A stretch of 64,000 nt of DNA, taken from Euzebya rosea. Its GTDB lineage: Bacteria > Actinomycetota > Nitriliruptoria > Euzebyales > Euzebyaceae. Below are positions 18,067-27,223 of the stretch, in pieces. The translations under genes and the position numbers were made by a program. How positions within the stretch are numbered: the stretch's first letter is position 1; the number at the start of each line of letters is the position of its first letter. The notes beneath the pieces are model-generated. The model saw only the letters and a program-made list of their open reading frames with translations. It made no database searches and was not told where the DNA came from. Location of the stretch: NCBI RefSeq assembly GCF_003073135.1, contig NZ_PGDQ01000001.1, forward strand, positions 326,869 to 390,868, given 5' to 3'.

Positions 18067-19454
18067 TGCCGATCACCGACTCGGGGTTCCTCGACGTCGA
18101 GGGCCGCGAGCGGCCCATGCACGTCGGCAGCCTCGCGTTGTTCTCCCCGCCCGAGGGCGCCGGACCAGCCTTCGCCGGCGACCTCTACCGTCGGGCCATG
18201 GCCACCCAGGAGGTCTCGCGCCGCCTGCGGATGAAGCCGGTCCGCAAGGGCGGTGTGGGGCCCTGGGAGTGGCAGGAGGACGATGCCATCGACCTCGAGT
18301 ACCACGTCCGGCACTCCGCCCTGCCGCACCCGGGTCGGGTCCGTGAGCTGCTGGCGCTGGCCAGCCGCCTGCACGGCACCCTGCTGCACCGGAGCCGGCC
18401 GCTGTGGGAGTCCAACGTCATCGAGGGGCTCGAGGACGGCCGGTTCGCCGTGTACACCAAGATGCACCACGCCCTGGTGGACGGCGTGACGGGCATGAAG
18501 CTGCTGCAGCGGTCGTTGTCCACCGACCCCGACGAACGGGACGCCCCGGCGCCGTGGGCACGCATGGATCCGCCGCCGCGAGTCCTCGACCCCGGCGAAC
18601 CCACCGGACGGCCCAACCCGCTCCGTGCGGTGCAGGGCGCGGTCGCCGGTGTGGCCTCGGGCGTTCGTGAGGGGGTCCGGGCCGTCACCGGGTCCTCGGA
18701 AGCCGCCGTGCGCACGTTGTGGCGCTCGTTCTCCGAGGAAGCCTCCCGCATGCCGTTCCAGGCGCCCCGGACGATGTTCAACGTGCCGATCAGCGGTGCC
18801 CGACGCTTCGCCGCCGACGGCTACGCCATGGACCGCATCCGTGCGGTCCGCGACAGCACGGGCGCGACCGTCAACGACGTCGTCATGGCCATGTCGGCGG
18901 GGGCGTTGCGTCGCTACCTGCTGGACCTCGACGCGTTGCCGGAGGATCCGCTCATCGCCGCCGTGCCCGTGTCGTTGCACGGGGAGGGCTCCGGCGACGG
19001 CAACAACGTCGGCATCGTGCTGTGCAACCTCGGCACCCACCTGGCCAGTCCCGAGGCCCGGCTGGAGCTGGTCCGCGAGTCGATGGACCGCGGCAAGCTG
19101 ACGCTGAAGGGCCTCAACCAGCTCGGCACGCTGATGCTGTCGGCCATGAACTTCGTGCCGGCCGGGCTGGGCGCACTGCCGTTCGACCTCGACGCCCTGC
19201 GACGGCCGGCGTTCAACGTGCTGATCTCCAACGTGCCCGGACCGCGACAGCCCCTCTACTTCAACGGGGCGAAGCTCGACGGCCTGTACCCGATGTCGAT
19301 CCCGACCGACGGCCTGGCGCTCAACATCACCGTCACCACCTACGACGGCGAGCTGCAGGTCGGCCTGACCGGCTGCCGGCGAACCGTCCCGCACCTGCAG
19401 CGCCTGCTGACCCACCTCGACGACTCCCTGACGGAGCTGGAGGCCCTGGGCTGA
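18057..19454 (+). CDS. wax ester synthase/diacylglycerol acyltransferase (WS/DGAT)
   Basis: WS/DGAT enzymes move acyl groups from acyl-CoA to fatty alcohols or diacylglycerol, forming storage lipids at the membrane. The catalytic motif HHxxxDG is KMHHALVDGVTG (near residue 142), and the family's PMHVGSLALF start, NDVVMAMSAGALR and FNVLISNVPGP blocks are present. The length of 465 is normal. GTG 18057 was chosen because the GGAGGAGGGGG run just upstream gives good ribosome spacing; ATG 18066 is the alternative. The gene overlaps the amidohydrolase by 10 bp. Whether the acyl acceptor here is a lipid alcohol or the product of the two upstream enzymes is open. Confidence 0.92.
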   Translation: MGLMPITDSGFLDVEGRERPMHVGSLALFSPPEGAGPAFAGDLYRRAMATQEVSRRLRMKPVRKGGVGPWEWQEDDAIDLEYHVRHSALPHPGRVRELLALASRLHGTLLHRSRPLWESNVIEGLEDGRFAVYTKMHHALVDGVTGMKLLQRSLSTDPDERDAPAPWARMDPPPRVLDPGEPTGRPNPLRAVQGAVAGVASGVREGVRAVTGSSEAAVRTLWRSFSEEASRMPFQAPRTMFNVPISGARRFAADGYAMDRIRAVRDSTGATVNDVVMAMSAGALRRYLLDLDALPEDPLIAAVPVSLHGEGSGDGNNVGIVLCNLGTHLASPEARLELVRESMDRGKLTLKGLNQLGTLMLSAMNFVPAGLGALPFDLDALRRPAFNVLISNVPGPRQPLYFNGAKLDGLYPMSIPTDGLALNITVTTYDGELQVGLTGCRRTVPHLQRLLTHLDDSLTELEALG

Positions 19455-19473
19455 CCGGTGTCGGATGCCTCGC

Positions 19474-20358
19474 TCAGGGGCGGGCGACGGGCAACCCGGC
19501 GAACAGGTCGTCCTCGGGCTTGTCGGTGACGACCTCGCTGTGGGCCAGCCGGAAGTCCTCCCACGGGTAGACCTCTGCGATCAGGTCGTCGGGCACCTTG
19601 AACCAGTTTCCCGCCGGGTCGACCTGGGTGCGGTGTGCCCGCAGCGCCTGGCCGCGAAGCCCGATGTACTCGCCGACGTCGATGGATGTGGTGATCCGTT
19701 CGGCGCGGGAGGTGTCCCAGCCGTCGATCCACTCACGGAACGGCGACTCGATGCCGCGGACCTCGCACTCGGCCTGCAGCATCGTCAGCCGCCGGTAGGT
19801 GAAGGTCATCTGGTAGTAGACCTTCGACGCCCGCCACGCCGGTCCGAACTCGGGCACGAAGGTCGGGTCGGCCGCTGCACGCCAGGCCGCCATCGTCGCG
19901 GTGTGGGTGCGGATGTGGTCGGGGTGGGGATAGCCGCCGCGCTCGTCGTAGGTGACCAGGACCTGGGGACGGGTCTCGCGGATGATCGGCACGACCCGCT
20001 CCAGCACATCGGCCATGGGGACGTTGTAGAAGCAGTCGTCGGTCAGCACCGACCCGTCACCGTCGAAGTCCTTGACGTAGCCGGAGTCGGGGAACCCGAT
20101 GTCGAAGTGGTCGGTCACGCCCAGCAGGCGCAGCGCCTCCGCCAGCTCACCCTTCCGGACCTCGACGAGGTTGTCCAGCACGTTGGGCTCGTCGGCCATC
20201 GCCGGGTTGAGGATCTCGCCCTGCCCGCCGTCGGTGAACGTCACCACCGACACGCGGTACCCCTCCTTGGCGTAGCGGGCCATCGTCCCGGCCCCCTTGG
20301 AGGACTCGTCGTCGGGGTGGGCGTGCAGGAACATCGCGTGGGGTGTCGAGGCGCGCAT
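19474..20358 (-). CDS. mca: mycothiol S-conjugate amidase
   Basis: Mca cleaves mycothiol conjugates of toxins to mercapturic acids for export and releases GlcN-inositol for reuse. The LmbE-fold zinc site is visible in FLHAHPDDESSKGA and TYDERGGYPHPDHIRTH. The length (294) and the tyrosine-rich SKVYYQMTFTYRRL region fit Mca rather than the shorter deacetylase MshB. ATG 20358 was chosen because TAGCTT lies 8 nt upstream; GTG 20364 is possible. With mshC at 36.9 kb this indicates a mycothiol-using cell. Confidence 0.9.
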   Translation of the reverse strand: MRASTPHAMFLHAHPDDESSKGAGTMARYAKEGYRVSVVTFTDGGQGEILNPAMADEPNVLDNLVEVRKGELAEALRLLGVTDHFDIGFPDSGYVKDFDGDGSVLTDDCFYNVPMADVLERVVPIIRETRPQVLVTYDERGGYPHPDHIRTHTATMAAWRAAADPTFVPEFGPAWRASKVYYQMTFTYRRLTMLQAECEVRGIESPFREWIDGWDTSRAERITTSIDVGEYIGLRGQALRAHRTQVDPAGNWFKVPDDLIAEVYPWEDFRLAHSEVVTDKPEDDLFAGLPVARP

Positions 20359-20366
20359 GGGCACCC

Positions 20367-20372
20367 AAGCTA
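20367..20372 (-). promoter_or_regulatory. -10 box, leaderless-type promoter of mca
   Basis: On the - strand TAGCTT lies 8 nt before ATG 20358, with no Shine-Dalgarno sequence. Confidence 0.45.
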
Positions 20373-20382
20373 GCTGTCGCCC

Positions 20383-21213
20383 TCAGTCGGTCCAGCGGCT
20401 GGCCCAGGCCGTCTTCAGCTCGGTCGCGCCGGGGTCGCCGTCGAGCTCCTGCAGGTAGGCACGCACGACCGACTCGGCCGCCTCGACCCTCCTGCGTTCG
20501 CCCTTCAGCCTGATGGTGCACTCCTTGCCCGGGTAGGAACCCAGGTGCACATCGGGGAAGTCGGCGACCAGACGGTCGAACACCGGGTTCAGCGAGGACT
20601 CCGGATACCCGTGGGTCATCTCGACCACGTGCTGTGGCGTCCCGACGCCGGTCAGCAGCTCGGGCACGATCCCGTCGGTGTAGATCCGCTTCAGCTCGCC
20701 GGGGATGCCGGGGAGGATGACGATGGTGACGCCGGCGTCCGCCAGCCCGCCATCGACGTCGACGGCCACGCCCGGCGCGACCCCACGCGCCCCCTGCAGC
20801 AGGTAGGTCCCCTCCGGCACCCGGGCCATGCGACGCATCGCCCGTTCGTGGTCCGGTGTCACCGTGGCACCGGTGCCGGCCGTCCACTCCAGCGCCAGCG
20901 TGATCCGACGGTCGATCTCCTCGTTGACCACCAGGTCACGACCGAGCGTCGCGGCCACCGCCTCCATCGTCAGGTCGTCGGGGGTCGAGCCGATGCCACC
21001 GGACGTCATGATCAGCCGGGGTCGGCTGCGGCCGAGCTCCATCCGCAGGCCCTCGTCGATGGCGGCCATGGTGTCGGGCACGGTCTGCACCCGGTCCAGC
21101 GGGATGCCCTGCACCTGCAGCTGCCCGGCCAGCCAGTGGCTGTTGGTGTCGTGCACGAAACCACCCAGGATCTCGTCGCCGATGACGACGATCGAGGCGC
21201 GCAGGTCCGACAT
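20383..21213 (-). CDS. CinA/MoaB-like molybdopterin-binding domain protein
   Basis: The 276-residue protein has the MoCF-biosynthesis fold seen in the N-terminal half of CinA: IVVIGDEILGGFVHDTNSHW, RPRLIMTSGGIGSTPDDLT and the ILPGIPGELKRI block. The CinA C-terminal nicotinamide-nucleotide deamidase domain is missing; instead the last 80 residues form a small COG1058-type domain. COG1058 proteins act as ADP-ribose or nucleotide pyrophosphatases in some species, which is a possible role. It lies 25 bp upstream of mca on the same strand. Confidence 0.85.
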   Translation of the reverse strand: MSDLRASIVVIGDEILGGFVHDTNSHWLAGQLQVQGIPLDRVQTVPDTMAAIDEGLRMELGRSRPRLIMTSGGIGSTPDDLTMEAVAATLGRDLVVNEEIDRRITLALEWTAGTGATVTPDHERAMRRMARVPEGTYLLQGARGVAPGVAVDVDGGLADAGVTIVILPGIPGELKRIYTDGIVPELLTGVGTPQHVVEMTHGYPESSLNPVFDRLVADFPDVHLGSYPGKECTIRLKGERRRVEAAESVVRAYLQELDGDPGATELKTAWASRWTD

Positions 21214-21241
21214 GGATCACAGCATGGCACGCCACGCGCAC

Positions 21242-21247
21242 TACGCT
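21242..21247 (+). promoter_or_regulatory. -10 box, leaderless-type promoter
   Basis: TACGCT lies 8 nt before ATG 21256, with no Shine-Dalgarno sequence. Confidence 0.45.
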
Positions 21248-21255
21248 GCGGCGCG

Positions 21256-22122
21256 ATGTACATGTCCACCGACGATGCCCGCAGCGACTTCTTCCTGGCC
21301 GCGGCCGTGTACGTGATCGGCCCCACCCTGCTCAGCGCACTCCTGCGCAGCACCGGCGGGTTGTTCAACGGCACGGTCGGCCAGTGGCTCCTCGCGGTCG
21401 GGGTTCCCGTGCTGCTGATCGCCGCCATGCCGCTGTACCTGATGCGTTACCGCGACGAGAGCTGGTCCAGCCTGCTGCGCGGCTCGGGTGACGCCGCGCC
21501 GCTGGGGCTCGCGCTGGTCGCGCCGGTCGTCGTCGGGGTGCTCCTGGGCGACCTGATCGCCGGGGGCGGGCTGGTCGACGGCCTCACCGGCACCTTCCAG
21601 AACCCGATCATCCTGGTCGGGCGGGTGCTTCGCTGGCTGTCGATCGCGGTGCTGGCGGTGTTCCTCTGGCGTCGTGCGGAGTACGCGTTCCGATCGATCA
21701 GCGAGCGGATGGAGGTGCTGGTCACCCGTGCCGCCGCGGCGACGATCGGCGCGTCCGTCGTCGCGTCGTTGCTGCTGCTTCCCCGGGTGTCGACGATCGG
21801 CTTCGTCATGGCGCCGCTGGGCTTCGCCGCGGCGTGGTTCCTGGCCACACGACTCGTCCCGGCCACCGGGATGGGGGAGCAGTGGCAGGTCTACGCGCCG
21901 CTCATCACGCTCGCGCTCGGTCCGCTGGAGATCTTCGCGCTCCTCACCGACCCGCTGGACTTCCTCGTCGGGCTGCGTACGGCGGGCATGGTCGCGGGCT
22001 TCGGCCTGCTGTCGGTGATGGCCCTGTCGGCCGGCAAGGGGCCGCGGATGCCGATCGTCATGGCGGCGGCGTTCGCGCTGCTGACCAGCGTGCCGGTGTT
22101 CGGGGCATCCCTGGGGCTGTAG
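21256..22122 (+). CDS. multi-pass membrane protein of unknown function
   Basis: A 288-residue integral membrane protein with about eight hydrophobic segments spread over its whole length, broken by short charged loops (YRDESWSSLLRGSGD, RRAEYAFRSISERME). I see no catalytic motif. It has its own leaderless-type promoter and is divergent from the CinA-like gene. A second ATG two codons in is possible. Confidence 0.8.
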   Translation: MYMSTDDARSDFFLAAAVYVIGPTLLSALLRSTGGLFNGTVGQWLLAVGVPVLLIAAMPLYLMRYRDESWSSLLRGSGDAAPLGLALVAPVVVGVLLGDLIAGGGLVDGLTGTFQNPIILVGRVLRWLSIAVLAVFLWRRAEYAFRSISERMEVLVTRAAAATIGASVVASLLLLPRVSTIGFVMAPLGFAAAWFLATRLVPATGMGEQWQVYAPLITLALGPLEIFALLTDPLDFLVGLRTAGMVAGFGLLSVMALSAGKGPRMPIVMAAAFALLTSVPVFGASLGL

Positions 22123-22145
22123 CAGCCAACGCGGTCCGACGTCCC

Positions 22146-22151
22146 TACTGT
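22146..22151 (+). promoter_or_regulatory. -10 box, leaderless-type promoter
   Basis: TACTGT lies 6 nt before ATG 22158, with no Shine-Dalgarno sequence. Confidence 0.5.
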
Positions 22152-22157
22152 GGGGGC

Positions 22158-23189
22158 ATGCCGAACAGGACGTGGATGCTCGGCGTGGCCGTGGTGTTCC
22201 TCGCCCTCGCAAGCCTTGCCCTTGCCGGTTCCGCCCTGTCCGGACCGGAGGGCGACACGCCGCGGTGGATGCTGGGGGCCGACGTCGGCACCAAGATCCT
22301 CGATGCCGGCCGTCAGCACACGTTGACCATCGATCGGCTCGACGGCGAGCACCTCCGCCTGCACGGCCCCAAGCCACAGGCGGCACCCCCTGCACCGGGG
22401 GAGGGGCTGGCGGCCTTCGAGGGGCTGTCGACCTGGATCGACACCTACGACACCGACCTGACCCCCGCCCAGCAGGTCGACCTGGCCGCCGCCAACGGCG
22501 TGCAGGCGATCTACCTGCAGGTCTCGCGGGAGTCCACCAACGGGGCGCTGCACGACCACGACCGGCTGGCCGAGGTCATCGAGCTGGCCCACGACGCCGG
22601 CATCCGGGTGATGGTGTGGACCATCCCGGCGTTCGAGGATCCCGAGCTGGACCTCGCCCGGGCCAAGGCCGCCATGGCGTTCGTGACGCCGCGTGGTGAC
22701 CGGCCCGACGCGTTCGGGCTGGACATCGAGGTCGACGACCTGGCCGACGTGGCCCTGCGCACCGAGCGGGTCCTCGAGCTGTCCGCGGAGCTGCGCGACT
22801 GGGTGGGGCCGGACTACCCGATGGCCGCGGTCGTCCTGCCGCCCATGCAGCTGGAGGTCAACACCACCTGGTGGCCCGGGTTCCCCTACGCGGCCCTGGC
22901 CGAGCACTACGACGTGTTCGTGCCCATGAGCTACTCCAGCTACCGCGGCACCGACACCGTGATCACCCACCAGTGGAACCACGACAACGTCGTCCGGCTG
23001 CGCCAGCTGGTCGGTGATCCCGACCTGCCGGTGCACCTCGCCGGCGGCATCGCCGACCGCCTGCCCGAGGTGGCGACGTTCGTGCAGGCCGCGCAGGACA
23101 CCGGCGTGATCGGGGCGGGGCTCTACGACCTGCACACCACCCCGCCGGCGGCGTGGACGGCGCTCCAGGCGCTGCGGACCGACGGCTGA
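22158..23189 (+). CDS. exported TIM-barrel-like protein, possible glycosidase
   Basis: A 343-residue protein with an N-terminal hydrophobic segment (residues 5-25) that acts as a signal or anchor. The rest reads like a glycoside-hydrolase-type barrel: AIYLQVSRESTNG, GIRVMVWTIPAFE, DAFGLDIEVDD, YDVFVPMSYSSYRG and HLAGGIADR are the expected strand ends, with acidic residues on the DIEVDD strand. It probably works outside the membrane on a polysaccharide or peptidoglycan-linked glycan; the substrate is unknown and I do not assign a GH family. Confidence 0.75.
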   Translation: MPNRTWMLGVAVVFLALASLALAGSALSGPEGDTPRWMLGADVGTKILDAGRQHTLTIDRLDGEHLRLHGPKPQAAPPAPGEGLAAFEGLSTWIDTYDTDLTPAQQVDLAAANGVQAIYLQVSRESTNGALHDHDRLAEVIELAHDAGIRVMVWTIPAFEDPELDLARAKAAMAFVTPRGDRPDAFGLDIEVDDLADVALRTERVLELSAELRDWVGPDYPMAAVVLPPMQLEVNTTWWPGFPYAALAEHYDVFVPMSYSSYRGTDTVITHQWNHDNVVRLRQLVGDPDLPVHLAGGIADRLPEVATFVQAAQDTGVIGAGLYDLHTTPPAAWTALQALRTDG

Positions 23190-23283
23190 ACCCACTCCGG
23201 CGGACCGAGCAGCCCGCGACGCGTCGACGCCACGAGGCCGAGTTCCTGCTGTCCGACCGGACGAACCACGGTTTCCCGTTGGG

Positions 23284-23302
23284 TTAGGTGTCCCTTACCT
23301 TA
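23284..23302 (+). promoter_or_regulatory. iron box (DtxR/IdeR-type operator)
   Basis: TTAGGTGTCCCTTACCTTA matches the 19-bp DtxR/IdeR consensus at 13 positions, with both outer arms (TTAGGT and ACCT.A) nearly intact. It lies 40 bp before the haem oxygenase start, over a TTAGTT -10-like element. Iron-loaded repressor would shut the operon off, so it should be expressed under iron starvation. Confidence 0.7.
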
Positions 23303-23341
23303 GTTCGGGTCACGTCCCCCTCACCCTGGGAACCCCGCCTG

Positions 23342-24007
23342 ATGTCCACACCGCAGTCACCGTCGCAGTCCGTCGCCGATCCGTTCTCGGAGGTCCTCCG
23401 CCAGCAGACCCAGGACGCCCACCGCGCCGCCGAACGTGCCCCGTTCGTGGGCGCGCTGATGAGCGGCCGGCTCGGTGGCGAGGCCTACGTCGACTTCCTC
23501 GGCCAGCTGTACCGCATCTACATCGCGCTCGAGGAGAGCGCGGAGCTGGTCGCCGACGATCCGGTCGTCGGGGACTTCCTGGACGCCCGGCTGCACCGCG
23601 TGGCGGCGATCGAGTCCGACATGGAGGCCCTGGTCGACCACCGCTGGCGCCAGGTGATGCCGCCGGCCACCGACGCGACCGCTGCCTACGTCGAGCGCAT
23701 CTGGACCGCGCCGCGGGACTGGCCGAGCGCGTTCGTCGCCCACCACTACATCCGGTACATGGGTGACCTGTCCGGTGGACAGATCATCGCCCGCATGCTG
23801 ACCCAGCACTATGGGTTCGGCGAGGACGAGCTGTCGATGTACCGCTTCGGCGACATCAAGGGGCCGGTGTTCAAGCAGACCTACCGGGCCAAGCTCGACC
23901 ACGCGCCCTGGAGCGAGGACGAACGTCGCCGGCTGATCGACGAGTCCACCCTCGCCTACGAGTTCAACACCTGCATCTTCGACGACCTCGGAGCGCGATA
24001 CCTGTGA
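23342..24007 (+). CDS. hmuO: haem oxygenase (biliverdin-producing)
   Basis: HmuO opens the haem ring with O2 and electrons, releasing iron, CO and biliverdin in the cytoplasm. The proximal haem His is in QTQDAHRAAERAPF, and the distal helix is YMGDLSGGQIIARML with the Gly-rich turn. The length of 221 is normal. ATG 23342 was used because an earlier in-frame start lies inside the iron box. It is the first gene of an operon for haem capture and import, and its stop overlaps the next start as GTGA. Confidence 0.93.
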   Translation: MSTPQSPSQSVADPFSEVLRQQTQDAHRAAERAPFVGALMSGRLGGEAYVDFLGQLYRIYIALEESAELVADDPVVGDFLDARLHRVAAIESDMEALVDHRWRQVMPPATDATAAYVERIWTAPRDWPSAFVAHHYIRYMGDLSGGQIIARMLTQHYGFGEDELSMYRFGDIKGPVFKQTYRAKLDHAPWSEDERRRLIDESTLAYEFNTCIFDDLGARYL

Positions 24008-25083
24008 CCCCCACCCGAACCGGGGTGTCGCCGCACCCTCGGGGGTGGGCCGGCGCCGCCGTCGCCAACCTGCCGGCCCTGCTGCTGGTGATGCTGCTGG
24101 CGGGCACGACGATCCTGCTCGCCCCCGTGCCTGCCGCCGCCGCGCCGAGCATCCAGGTCACACCCGACACCGACCTGGACCCCGCCGGCCACACCGTGAC
24201 CGTTCGCGGGGACGGGTACGACACGACCAAGGGCATCTACGTCGCGTGGTGCGTCGTGCCGCCCCCCGGACAGGTGCCCTCCCCCTGCGGCGGTGGCGCC
24301 GACCAGGAGGGCACGTCGGAGTCCTCGGTGTGGGTGTCGTCCAACCCACCGCCCTACGGGGTCGGGCTGGCACGGCCCTACGGCCTCGGTGGCACGTTCG
24401 AGGTCGACCTCGTCGTCACCCGGTGGATCAACGACGAGGTCGACTGCCTGGTGACCGCGTGCGCGGTGACCACGCGCAACGACCACACCCGCACCAACGA
24501 CCGGTCCCAGGACGTGTTCCACCCGGTCTCCTTCCGGGCCGAACCGACGACGCAGCCAGAGCAGCCCCAGCCGACACAACAGCCACAGCCGCCTGCGTCG
24601 ACGCCGCAGCCCGAGCAGCCACAACCCCAGCAACCTCGGCCCGCGCAGCCGCAGCCCGAGCAACCGCAGCCCACGCAGCAGGCGCAGGTTGAGCCGACGC
24701 AACAGCCCCGGTCCACCGCGCCTGCGTCGACGGCACGGCCCGCGTCACCGTCGAGCGAGCCGAGGGCGACCCAGACCGTCGCCCCGCCGATCCCGAGCGG
24801 CAGCACCGCCCCGCTGGACGGCGCCACCCCCGAGGCGCTGGTCGCGATCGAGGCGGGTGGGGTGGCACCGGTCGACGCATCCGGCACGTCGCCGACCCCC
24901 GTCGCGCCCACGGCCGACGCCACCGATGCCGGCTCGCCCGGATCGCCCGCGTCGTCGACCACCGCGCTCGTGGCGTCCGACGGCGAGGCGCCGGTCGACC
25001 GCGGGCCGCTGATCCTGCTTGCCGCGCTGCTGACCTCCTCCACGGGTGTCGCGGCCATCCGCCAGAAGCGGCGGGAGCCGTGA
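24004..25083 (+). CDS. surface protein of haem operon, HtaA-associated-type domain
   Basis: A 359-residue exported protein. Residues 20-48 are a signal sequence ending in PVPAAAA. Residues 49-180 form a beta-rich domain (VTPDTDLDPAGHTVTVRGDG, then GIYVAWCVVP, VWVSSNPPPYG and CAVTTRNDHTRTNDRSQDV) with paired Cys residues, like domains found near HtaA haem-binding modules in actinobacteria. A Pro/Gln-rich linker follows (about 180-240), then a Thr/Ser/Pro stretch and a C-terminal membrane helix with a basic end (RQKRREP). There is no LPXTG. It probably stands in the envelope and hands haem to HmuT. The domain recurs in the last protein of this operon. Confidence 0.75.
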   Translation: MTPTRTGVSPHPRGWAGAAVANLPALLLVMLLAGTTILLAPVPAAAAPSIQVTPDTDLDPAGHTVTVRGDGYDTTKGIYVAWCVVPPPGQVPSPCGGGADQEGTSESSVWVSSNPPPYGVGLARPYGLGGTFEVDLVVTRWINDEVDCLVTACAVTTRNDHTRTNDRSQDVFHPVSFRAEPTTQPEQPQPTQQPQPPASTPQPEQPQPQQPRPAQPQPEQPQPTQQAQVEPTQQPRSTAPASTARPASPSSEPRATQTVAPPIPSGSTAPLDGATPEALVAIEAGGVAPVDASGTSPTPVAPTADATDAGSPGSPASSTTALVASDGEAPVDRGPLILLAALLTSSTGVAAIRQKRREP

Positions 25084-26138
25084 CCCGCCTGCTCGCCGCC
25101 GCCCTCGTGGCCATCGGCCTGCTCACCGCCTGCGCCCCGGGGGCCACCGAGCCGGCGCCCGTCGGCGGCGAGGTCCAGCCGGCCGCCGTCGCGGCCGGCG
25201 ACGTCGACCGCGACGGGTCGGAGCCAGCCGAGCGTGCATCCGACCGCCTGCCCGTGGCGATGGTCGACGAGCCCCTCCCCGTCCTGCCCGAACCGACGCC
25301 GACGCTCCCCGTCACCGTCACCTCGGCTGACGGGGCCACCGTGGAGGTCGCCGACGCGTCCCGGATCCTGCCGCTGTCCGGCGGGGTGGCGGAGGTCGTG
25401 TACTCCCTCGGCCTCGGCGAGTCGATGGTCGGCCGGGACGAGCAGGCGACGTTCCCCGAGGTCGCCGACCTGCCTGTCGTCACCGACGCCCACTCGGTCT
25501 CCGCCGAGAGCGTCCTGTCGCTGCACCCCACCGTCGTCATCGGCGACACCCTCACCGGGCCCCCCGAGGCGCTGGACGCCATCCGTGGCGCCGGCGTGCC
25601 CGTCGTCCTCGTGCCCGAGGCGTGGACCCTGGACGACATCTACCCCCGCATCGAGGCGGTCGCCGACGCCCTCGGCGTGGCCGACGCGGGGGCCGAGCTG
25701 ATCGACACGACCCGTCAGCGGGTCGACGCGGCCGCCGCGCAGCCGCTGGATCCCGCACCCACCGTGGCGTTCCTCTACCTCCGCGGCACGGCAGGCGTGT
25801 ACCTCCTGGGCGGTGACGGCTCCGGCGCCGACGCCCTGATCGAGGCCGCGGGCGGCATCGACGCCGGCTCGGCGCTCGGCCTGGCGCCCTTCACCCCGCT
25901 GACCAGCGAGGCGCTGGTCTCCGCCGCGCCCGACGTGCTGCTCGTCATGACCCTCGGCCTCGAGAGCGTTGGCGGACTCGACGGGCTGGCCGAGGTCCCC
26001 GGCATCGCCCAGACACCGGCCGGTGCCAACGGCGACATCGTCGTCGTCGACGACGGGCTGCTGCTGTCCTTCGGCGCCCGCACCCCCGCGGTGGTCGAGC
26101 ACCTCGCCGAACAGCTGAGGGAGTGGGCCACCCCGTGA
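25080..26138 (+). CDS. hmuT: haem ABC transporter substrate-binding lipoprotein
   Basis: HmuT binds haem outside the membrane and delivers it to the permease. The N terminus is a lipoprotein signal with lipobox LLTAC (Cys18), followed by an acidic, Pro-rich linker to about residue 75. The periplasmic-binding-protein fold includes GRDEQATFPEVADLPVV, DAHSVSAESVLSLHPTVVIG and the HmuT-typical FLYLRGTAGVYLLGG, whose Tyr is a likely haem ligand. It overlaps both neighbours by 4 bp (GTGA). Confidence 0.92.
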   Translation: MTRLLAAALVAIGLLTACAPGATEPAPVGGEVQPAAVAAGDVDRDGSEPAERASDRLPVAMVDEPLPVLPEPTPTLPVTVTSADGATVEVADASRILPLSGGVAEVVYSLGLGESMVGRDEQATFPEVADLPVVTDAHSVSAESVLSLHPTVVIGDTLTGPPEALDAIRGAGVPVVLVPEAWTLDDIYPRIEAVADALGVADAGAELIDTTRQRVDAAAAQPLDPAPTVAFLYLRGTAGVYLLGGDGSGADALIEAAGGIDAGSALGLAPFTPLTSEALVSAAPDVLLVMTLGLESVGGLDGLAEVPGIAQTPAGANGDIVVVDDGLLLSFGARTPAVVEHLAEQLREWATP

Positions 26139-27223
26139 CCGCCGCGACCCCCACCGCCGTCGAGGCCACGGCACGCCGTCTGCCCCGCCCCCGGCGACAG
26201 CTGTCGGGACCCATGCTGCTGACCGTGCTCGGGCTGCTCTGCGTGGCCGTCGCCGTCGCCGCCATCGCCGCCGGGGCCTTCGAGGTCGGGGTCGGCGACG
26301 TCGTGCGGATCCTCGCCGACCCGTTCACCGGCGCCGCCGCCGACGTCGACCCGATCGCGCGCGACGTCGTCCTGCAGATCCGGCTGCCGCGGGTGCTGCT
26401 CGGCCTCGTCGTCGGCGCGGGGCTCGGCACCGCCGGTGCGCTGCTGCAGGGCATGTTCGGCAACCCGCTGGCCGAGCCGAGCATCATCGGCGTGTCGGCC
26501 GGATCGGCCGTCGGTGGGGTCTTCGCCATCGCGCTGGGGGCCACCGCGGCCGGCCCGTGGGTCCTGCCCGCCGCGGCGTTCGCCGGCGGGCTGGTGACCA
26601 CGTTGGTGGTCTACGCGGGCGCGCGGTCCGGCGGCCGGACCGAGACGGTGACCCTCGTCCTGACGGGTATCGCCGTCAACGCGATCGCCGGTGCCCTCAT
26701 CGGCCTGGCGATGTTCATCTCCGACGACGCGGAGATCCGGTCCATCACCTTCTGGTCCCTCGGCAGCGTGGCCTCGGCGTCCTGGCGCAGCCTGCTGATC
26801 GCCGGACCGCTGGTGCTGGGCGGCCTGGTCGTGGCCGGCCGCTTCGCCCGGCCGCTGGACCTGCTGGGCCTCGGGGAGGGACCTGCCGGCCACCTCGGCG
26901 TCGACGTCGGCCGCCTGCGGCTGCAGCTGATCACCGTCGTTGCCGTGCTGACCGCCGCGGGGGTGGCCGTCTCCGGGATCATCGCGTTCGTCGGGCTGGT
27001 CGTGCCGCACCTCGTCCGGCTGCTGGCGGGCCCTGCGCACCGCACGGTCCTGCCCGCCAGCGCCCTCGGCGGCGCCGTCGTCCTGACCGCCGGCGACATG
27101 CTGGCGCGGACGATCGCAGCGCCGGCGGAGATCCCGCTGGGTGTGCTGACGGCGTTGCTGGGTGCCCCGGTGTTCCTGGTCCTGCTGCGCCGCACCCGTC
27201 GGCAGCAGGGAGGATGGGCATGA
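26135..27223 (+). CDS. hmuU: haem ABC transporter permease (FecCD family)
   Basis: A 362-residue FecCD-type permease with about ten membrane helices. Family blocks are QIRLPRVLLGLVVGAGLGTA, GNPLAEPSIIGVSAG, the GLVVPHLVRLLAGPAHR loop that contacts the ATPase, and the EIPLGVLTALLGAPVFLVLL ending. The GTG at 26135 forms a GTGA overlap with the stop of hmuT. Confidence 0.95.
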   Translation: MTAATPTAVEATARRLPRPRRQLSGPMLLTVLGLLCVAVAVAAIAAGAFEVGVGDVVRILADPFTGAAADVDPIARDVVLQIRLPRVLLGLVVGAGLGTAGALLQGMFGNPLAEPSIIGVSAGSAVGGVFAIALGATAAGPWVLPAAAFAGGLVTTLVVYAGARSGGRTETVTLVLTGIAVNAIAGALIGLAMFISDDAEIRSITFWSLGSVASASWRSLLIAGPLVLGGLVVAGRFARPLDLLGLGEGPAGHLGVDVGRLRLQLITVVAVLTAAGVAVSGIIAFVGLVVPHLVRLLAGPAHRTVLPASALGGAVVLTAGDMLARTIAAPAEIPLGVLTALLGAPVFLVLLRRTRRQQGGWA

